From: Akkermansia muciniphila
GTDB taxonomy: Bacteria > Verrucomicrobiota > Verrucomicrobiia > Verrucomicrobiales > Akkermansiaceae
Assembly: GCA_945901795.1 (NCBI GenBank)
Contig: CAMDLP010000025.1
Span: 1 to 43,044 of the forward strand
Direction of reading: 5' to 3'
DNA length: 43,044 bases
Part shown: positions 38,908-43,044 of the stretch, in pieces
Numbering within the stretch: the first letter of the stretch is position 1
How the letters are laid out: the number at the start of each line of letters is the position of its first letter
Program-made: the position numbers and the translations under genes
Notes under the pieces: model-generated
What the model saw: only the letters and a program-made list of their open reading frames with translations
What the model was told of the DNA's origin: nothing
Databases searched by the model: none

Positions 38908-39358
38908 TCTTCCAGCTCCAGGCCGCCCGTTTCCACCCGGAAACCGGCGGCTTTTTCGTTGCCGGAATCCCGCATCCTCCCGCGATTTCAAAACTTTTAC
39001 ACTCCTCTCCAACGGCTTGCGCCAATCGGCCCGGCTTTACGGACGATACTTCGTAAAAATTAAGGGATTTTTTCAAATTTCCGCCAAGCCGCCCGCCTCT
39101 AACATTTAGAGAAAAATTTTCGAGCACCTAGACTTCTCCTCGTATCCTCGCCCCAATCGTCGCAAGCCCTAGATCCTCCTCAGGATTTACATCGTAGCTA
39201 CATCCGCGAAACCACCATATCTTGTATTGTGAATAATTTGTGGATACTACATGAGCAAAATCGGTTTGACCCCGCCCATCATTTACTCTCAGTCTCCACT
39301 CCGCTGCGCCAGTCGCGCAATGGATCGTTTCACCCACTTTTCCAGTTCGCCAAATACT
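38908..39358. other. Long leader region of nrdB
   Basis: About 450 bp with no supportable gene, AT-richer near the right end. It includes a candidate NrdR box (39212-39227). An open frame from ATG 39251 in phase with nrdB covers the last 108 bp; I regard this as leader, because the R2 homology begins after the ATG at 39359, but an N-terminal extension cannot be ruled out. Confidence 0.4.
39212..39227 (+). promoter_or_regulatory. Candidate NrdR box upstream of nrdB
   Basis: CCACCATATCTTGTAT matches the remembered consensus ACACWATATAWWGTGT at about 12 of 16 positions, with the central ATAT in place. NrdR boxes normally occur in pairs; a convincing second one was not found at the usual spacing. 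Position 132 bp before the assumed start is plausible. Confidence 0.3.
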
Positions 39359-40465
39359 ATGTCCGCCACGTCGTCTCTCGCCACCACCACTACCGTCTCG
39401 CTCGGAAACAAAACCTTCGTCCTCGACCGCGAAAAAGCCGAGCTCGCCTACGCCGGCAAGCGCGTCATTAACGGCAAGGAAACCATGTTCTTCAACATCC
39501 TCCCGCTCAAATACCAGTGGGCGTATGACCTCTACAAGACGATGAAGAACAACCACTGGGAGCCCGAGGACATCACCATGCAGAAGGATGTCGAGCAGTG
39601 GCGCTCCGATGAAATCTCCGACGTCGAGCGCTGGATCATCAAGATGGGCATCGGTTACTTCTCCGCCGCGGAAGGCATCGTCGGCGACAACGTGCTCCAC
39701 GTCGTCCGCGAGGTCGTCACCGCTCCCGAGCTCAAACTCGTGTTAGGCCGCCACGCCCACGAGGAAAACATCCACGCGGACAGCCTCGTTTACATGATCT
39801 CCTCGCTCGGCATCAACCCGCACGAGTGCGAGGCGATGTTCGAGGACATCCCGTCCATCGCCGCGAAAAACAACTTCGTCGTCTCCAACAGCAAGGCCCT
39901 CCGCCGCGACATCGATCTCACGATCACCGAAAACAAGCAGGCCCTCGCCAAGAACATCTTCATGTTCGGTCAGGTCATGGAAGGCACCCAGTTCTACGGC
40001 CTCTTTGGCATGATCCTCAGCCTCTATCGGCAGAACAAATTCCCCGGTATCGGCCAGATGTTCCGCTACACCCTGCGCGACGAATCCAACCACATCGAAG
40101 TCTTCCGCAACCTGCTCATGGACCTCATCGATGAAAATCCCGACATCTGGACCGAGGATTTCCGCGAGGACCTCCGCGCCACGATGAAAGAAGGCATCAC
40201 CCTCGAAAAACAATTCATCCGCGACTGCCTCCCTGTCTCCGCCCTCGGCCTTAACTCCGGCGACTTCGAGCAATACATCGACTACATCGCCGACCGCCGC
40301 CTCACCTCCTGCGGCCTCGCCCCGCTCAACGAATCCGTCAGCAACCCGTTCCCATGGCTCGCCGAAATGATGGACATCAAAAAGGAAACCAACTTCTTCG
40401 AAGGCCGCGTCACCGAATACCAAAAAGCCTCCGCACTCAGCTCCGTCGACGACGACGAACTCTAA
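39359..40465 (+). CDS. nrdB: Ribonucleotide reductase small subunit, class Ic type (R2c)
   Basis: 368 aa from ATG 39359. Carries the metal cofactor that oxidises the large subunit. Ligands: Glu105 (AAEGIVGDN), Glu136 and His139 (HEENIHADS), Glu208 (MEGT), Glu242 and His245 (RDESNHIE). The first ligand is Glu, where E. coli has Asp, and the position of the radical tyrosine (four residues after His139) is Leu143. Both features mark the Chlamydia-like R2c group, which uses a Mn/Fe pair instead of a tyrosyl radical. The sequence (LRDESNHIEVF, ADRRLTSCGLAPL, NFFEGRVTEYQKAS) is very like chlamydial NrdB. The gene precedes nrdA. Confidence 0.93.
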   Translation: MSATSSLATTTTVSLGNKTFVLDREKAELAYAGKRVINGKETMFFNILPLKYQWAYDLYKTMKNNHWEPEDITMQKDVEQWRSDEISDVERWIIKMGIGYFSAAEGIVGDNVLHVVREVVTAPELKLVLGRHAHEENIHADSLVYMISSLGINPHECEAMFEDIPSIAAKNNFVVSNSKALRRDIDLTITENKQALAKNIFMFGQVMEGTQFYGLFGMILSLYRQNKFPGIGQMFRYTLRDESNHIEVFRNLLMDLIDENPDIWTEDFREDLRATMKEGITLEKQFIRDCLPVSALGLNSGDFEQYIDYIADRRLTSCGLAPLNESVSNPFPWLAEMMDIKKETNFFEGRVTEYQKASALSSVDDDEL

Positions 40466-40474
40466 CTTTAAAAG

Positions 40475-40518
40475 TGGCTGGGGCATCTTGCCCCAGTCCG
40501 TTGCCGGGGCGTCTCGAC
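40475..40518. repeat. Palindromic repeat, family C, between nrdB and nrdA
   Basis: Hairpins CTGGGGC-ATCTT-GCCCCAG (40475-40493) and a weaker CGGG...CCCG (40502-40518) lie in the 114-bp gap. Same layout as at 1411-1453 with compensatory G-C for A-T changes in the first stem. Confidence 0.7.
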
Positions 40519-40579
40519 CCGAGCATCCCTCTTCTCCCACCATCCCATCTCTTCTCCAAAAACTCGCCACCAAATCCCC

Positions 40580-43044
40580 ATGTACCGCTCCCTTAACCTC
40601 AACGAAGACCTCGCCCTCAAGCAGGTTGTCACGGACCGATTCTCCCTCACCGACCGCGGCTTCGCCTGGCGCGACGTCCTCTCCACCGAGAAACGCCAGC
40701 CCGTCACCGACATCACCATCACCCGCGGCACCACCGATTCCCACTTCTCGTTAGAGGACGTGGCCGACGCCATCGGCGATTCCCTCGCAGACCTCCTCAT
40801 CTCCCGCCGCGAGGACGAAACTTCCATCTTCTCCGACGTCAACCGCAAGTTCGTCTCCGACGTCGCCCACTCCGTCGCCGCCTTCCTCACCACGTCCCTG
40901 AAAGCCGACGGCCGCCTTCGCCTGTCCGAGGCCGACCTCTATCTGCTCATCGAAAAGGCCCTGCTAGAAAACGAAGCCTACGACGTCGCCAAGTCCCTCG
41001 CCTTCCGCCGTTCCATGGAAAAAACCGGCACCGTGGACGTCCACACCAGCCCGAATTCCCTGCCCGTCCGCCTGATCCGCCGCAATGGCAACGTCGTCCC
41101 GTGGTCCGAGACCAAGATCGAAATCGCCGTTCGCAAAGCCTTCCTCACCATCAAGGAGAACCCCGAGCCCGCTGTCGAAGTCGCCAAGGGCGTCACCGAC
41201 CGCATCCGCCGCGGCGATTCCTCCTTCGTCCACATCGAAGACGTCCAGGACATGGTCCAGGAAGAACTCATGCGCCAGGGCCACTTCAAGGCCGCGACCC
41301 ACTACGTCCGCTATCGCGACGAGCGCGCCCGCATGCGCAAGGAAGAAGAGGACCTCGCCGAGGATCCTAACCAAGAGCTGATGGTCACCGTCGTTTCCGA
41401 CGACGGCATCTCCTCCTTCTGGGACGGCACCGACCTCCGCAAGCGCATTTCCTACGCCTCCATCGGCCTCGATCTCAACATCTCCGAAGCCGAAATCGAG
41501 CGCGAACTCCGCCGCTCCGTCGGCAACGAGATTTCCGAAAAGGACCTCAAAAACACCGTCATCCTCAACGCCAAGGCCCTCATCGAAAAGGACGCCGACT
41601 TCGCGAAATTCGCCGGCCGCATCCTTCTCTCCTACATCTACGAAGAGGTCCTCGACTGGAGCATCCTCCGCGACGGCATCGACAAATTGAAAAACGCCCA
41701 CAAGGCCGCCTTCAAATCCTACCTCAAGCACGGCATCGCCATCAAGCGCCTCAACCCCGAGCTCCTCGACCTCTACAACCTCGACAAACTCGCCGAAGCC
41801 TTCGATCCCACCGCAGATCTCGACTTCGACTACCTCGGCATCCAGACCCTCTACGATCGCTACCTCATCGTTGACAAAACCGGCAGCAAACACCGCCGCA
41901 TCGAGACCCCGCAATTCTTCTGGATGCGCGTCGCCATGGGTCTCTTCAAGCGTGAGGAAAAAGACGCCGAAGGCTGGGCCATCCGCCTCTACAACCTCTA
42001 CAAAGGCCGCCGTTTCTGCTCCTCCACGCCCACGCTCTTCAACTCCGGCACCCTCCACAGCCAGCTCTCCTCCTGCTACCTCTACAAGGTGGACGACTCG
42101 ATCGAGTCCATCATGTATCGCGGCATCGCCGAAAACGCCTTCCTCTCGAAATGGGCCGGCGGCCTCGGTGGCTCATGGACCGCCGTCCGCGGCACCGGCG
42201 GCTACATCCAAGGCACCAATGGCGAGTCCCAAGGCATCATCCCCTTCCTCAAACTCCACAACGACCAACTCGTCGCCGTCAACCAAGGCGGAAAACGCCG
42301 CGGCTCCGGCTGCGCCTACCTCGAAACCTGGCACAACGACATCGAGGACTTCCTCGATCTCCGCAAAAACACCGGCGACGAGCGCCGCCGTTGCCATGAC
42401 ATGAACACCGCCAACTGGGTTCCCGACCTCTTCATGAAACGCATGGAAGAACGCGGCACCTGGACGCTCTTCCGCTCTAACGAAGTCCCCGATCTCCACG
42501 ACCTCTACGGCTCCGCTTTCGAGCAACGCTATTGCGAATACGAGCAAATGGCCGCCGATGGCAAAATTTGGTCACGCCCCCTCGCCGCCCTCGAGCTCTG
42601 GAAATCCATGCTCAAGATGGTCTTCGAAACCGGTCACCCATGGATCACCTTCAAGGACCCCTGCAACGTCCGCTCCCCGCAAGACCATTGCGGCGTCATC
42701 CACTCCAGCAACCTCTGCACTGAGATCACCCTCAACACCTCCGCCGACGAAACCGCCGTCTGCAACCTCGGCTCCGTCGTGCTCGATACCCACATCACCC
42801 GTGATGGCGCGCTCGATCACGAGATGCTCAAGGAAACCATCACCGTCGCCATCCGCGCCCTCGACAACGTCATCGACATCAACTTCTACCCCACTGAAGC
42901 CGCGCTGACCGCCAACACCCGCCACCGCCCGATCGGCCTCGGCGTCATGGGCGTCCAAAACGCCCTCTACAAACGCAACCTCGCCTTCGCCTCCGATGCC
43001 GCCGTCGAGTTCAACGACGAGTTCATGGAAGCCATCGCCTACTA
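40580..43044 (+). CDS. nrdA: Ribonucleotide reductase large subunit, class I (3' end outside window)
   Basis: Reduces ribonucleoside diphosphates to deoxy forms together with NrdB. 821 complete codons are visible from ATG 40580. Three N-terminal ATP-cone-like regions occupy about the first 350 residues: VTDITITRGTTDSHFSLEDV, VRLIRRNGNVVPWSETKIEI and VVSDDGISSFWDGTDLRKRI. The catalytic core follows, with redox Cys499 (LSSCYLYK) and Cys728 (AVCNLGS), thiyl Cys713, Asn711 and Glu715 in SNLCTEI, and KRRGSGCAYLETWH. The C-terminal radical-transfer tyrosines and the terminal redox cysteines are beyond the edge. Multiple ATP cones also occur in chlamydial NrdA. Same transcript as nrdB is likely, with a hairpin repeat in the gap. 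Confidence 0.93.
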   Translation, partial: MYRSLNLNEDLALKQVVTDRFSLTDRGFAWRDVLSTEKRQPVTDITITRGTTDSHFSLEDVADAIGDSLADLLISRREDETSIFSDVNRKFVSDVAHSVAAFLTTSLKADGRLRLSEADLYLLIEKALLENEAYDVAKSLAFRRSMEKTGTVDVHTSPNSLPVRLIRRNGNVVPWSETKIEIAVRKAFLTIKENPEPAVEVAKGVTDRIRRGDSSFVHIEDVQDMVQEELMRQGHFKAATHYVRYRDERARMRKEEEDLAEDPNQELMVTVVSDDGISSFWDGTDLRKRISYASIGLDLNISEAEIERELRRSVGNEISEKDLKNTVILNAKALIEKDADFAKFAGRILLSYIYEEVLDWSILRDGIDKLKNAHKAAFKSYLKHGIAIKRLNPELLDLYNLDKLAEAFDPTADLDFDYLGIQTLYDRYLIVDKTGSKHRRIETPQFFWMRVAMGLFKREEKDAEGWAIRLYNLYKGRRFCSSTPTLFNSGTLHSQLSSCYLYKVDDSIESIMYRGIAENAFLSKWAGGLGGSWTAVRGTGGYIQGTNGESQGIIPFLKLHNDQLVAVNQGGKRRGSGCAYLETWHNDIEDFLDLRKNTGDERRRCHDMNTANWVPDLFMKRMEERGTWTLFRSNEVPDLHDLYGSAFEQRYCEYEQMAADGKIWSRPLAALELWKSMLKMVFETGHPWITFKDPCNVRSPQDHCGVIHSSNLCTEITLNTSADETAVCNLGSVVLDTHITRDGALDHEMLKETITVAIRALDNVIDINFYPTEAALTANTRHRPIGLGVMGVQNALYKRNLAFASDAAVEFNDEFMEAIAY

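Noticed and set aside
39251-39358. Upstream ATG of nrdB adding 36 residues
   Set aside because: The extra residues are low in R2 similarity and rich in Ser/Pro/Arg; the family N-terminus begins after ATG 39359. Not excluded completely.
1-43044. Frequent pentamer GTTAG/CTAAC in all reading frames, suspected as a DNA-level signal
   Set aside because: I counted roughly fifty on both strands, about what base composition alone predicts at 62% GC, so no enrichment is shown.
1-43044. tRNA, rRNA genes and CRISPR arrays
   Set aside because: No TTCGAAT-type T-loop in a cloverleaf context, no rRNA signature, and no regularly spaced direct repeats were seen.

Overview
The window is about 62% GC, gene-dense and apparently chromosomal. 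It most resembles a Verrucomicrobiae bacterium of the Luteolibacter/Verrucomicrobiaceae kind. This is inferred from protein style, the Chlamydia-like class Ic ribonucleotide reductase (a trait shared across the PVC superphylum), start codons that almost never have a Shine-Dalgarno sequence, and abundant short palindromic repeats between genes. No database search was possible.

Left end (1-1756). A truncated secreted-protein gene and a small cupin lie on the minus strand. They are followed by 1.1 kb of decayed DNA: the C-terminal remnant of a SnoaL-like gene with a 14-bp tandem duplication, an extreme G-rich tract, a frameshifted small ORF and a transposase scrap.

Housekeeping block 1 (1757-9270). 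A tRNA-dihydrouridine synthase gene diverges from panC-dapA-class V aminotransferase. After these come a broken small gene with its DUF2283 partner, a secreted mono-haem protein, and a membrane-anchored subtilisin-like protease.

Centre (9696-16661). DUF3592 membrane protein, a 1165-aa SNF2 helicase, a RAYT-type transposase remnant among palindromes, an acyl-lipid desaturase with a helical C-terminal tail, and a compact ParD-like/zeta toxin-antitoxin operon with a palindrome inside its promoter.

Metabolic block 2 (17016-25583). pgi on plus. On minus: msrA, a metallo-beta-lactamase-fold hydrolase, pyrF, a DoxX/MauE membrane protein, a solitary nuoF, an orphan ribbon-helix-helix antitoxin, and a CreC/CreB-type two-component system.

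Block 3 (25627-32990). A 5'-truncated EamA transporter, an SLC13-type transporter with a terminator-like hairpin just before its start, and tilS. A tightly overlapped minus-strand operon follows (tandem-FKBP peptidyl-prolyl isomerase, rhodanese lipoprotein, PpnP-like phosphorylase, DUF2459 lipoprotein), then two poorly known proteins and a YqeY protein.

Right end (32992-43044). A fatty-acid/phospholipid initiation operon runs yceD-rpmF-plsX-fabH-POT transporter, and the transporter carries an unusual pseudopilin-like periplasmic insert. An M42 aminopeptidase follows. The window closes with nrdB-nrdA of class Ic: the usual radical tyrosine of NrdB is leucine, the first metal ligand is glutamate, and nrdA runs off the right edge.

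The strongest unexplained signals are the families of short palindromes with compensatory stem changes, several of which form or abut the 3' ends of genes, the pseudopilin-like insert in the peptide transporter, and the hairpin before the SLC13 start.
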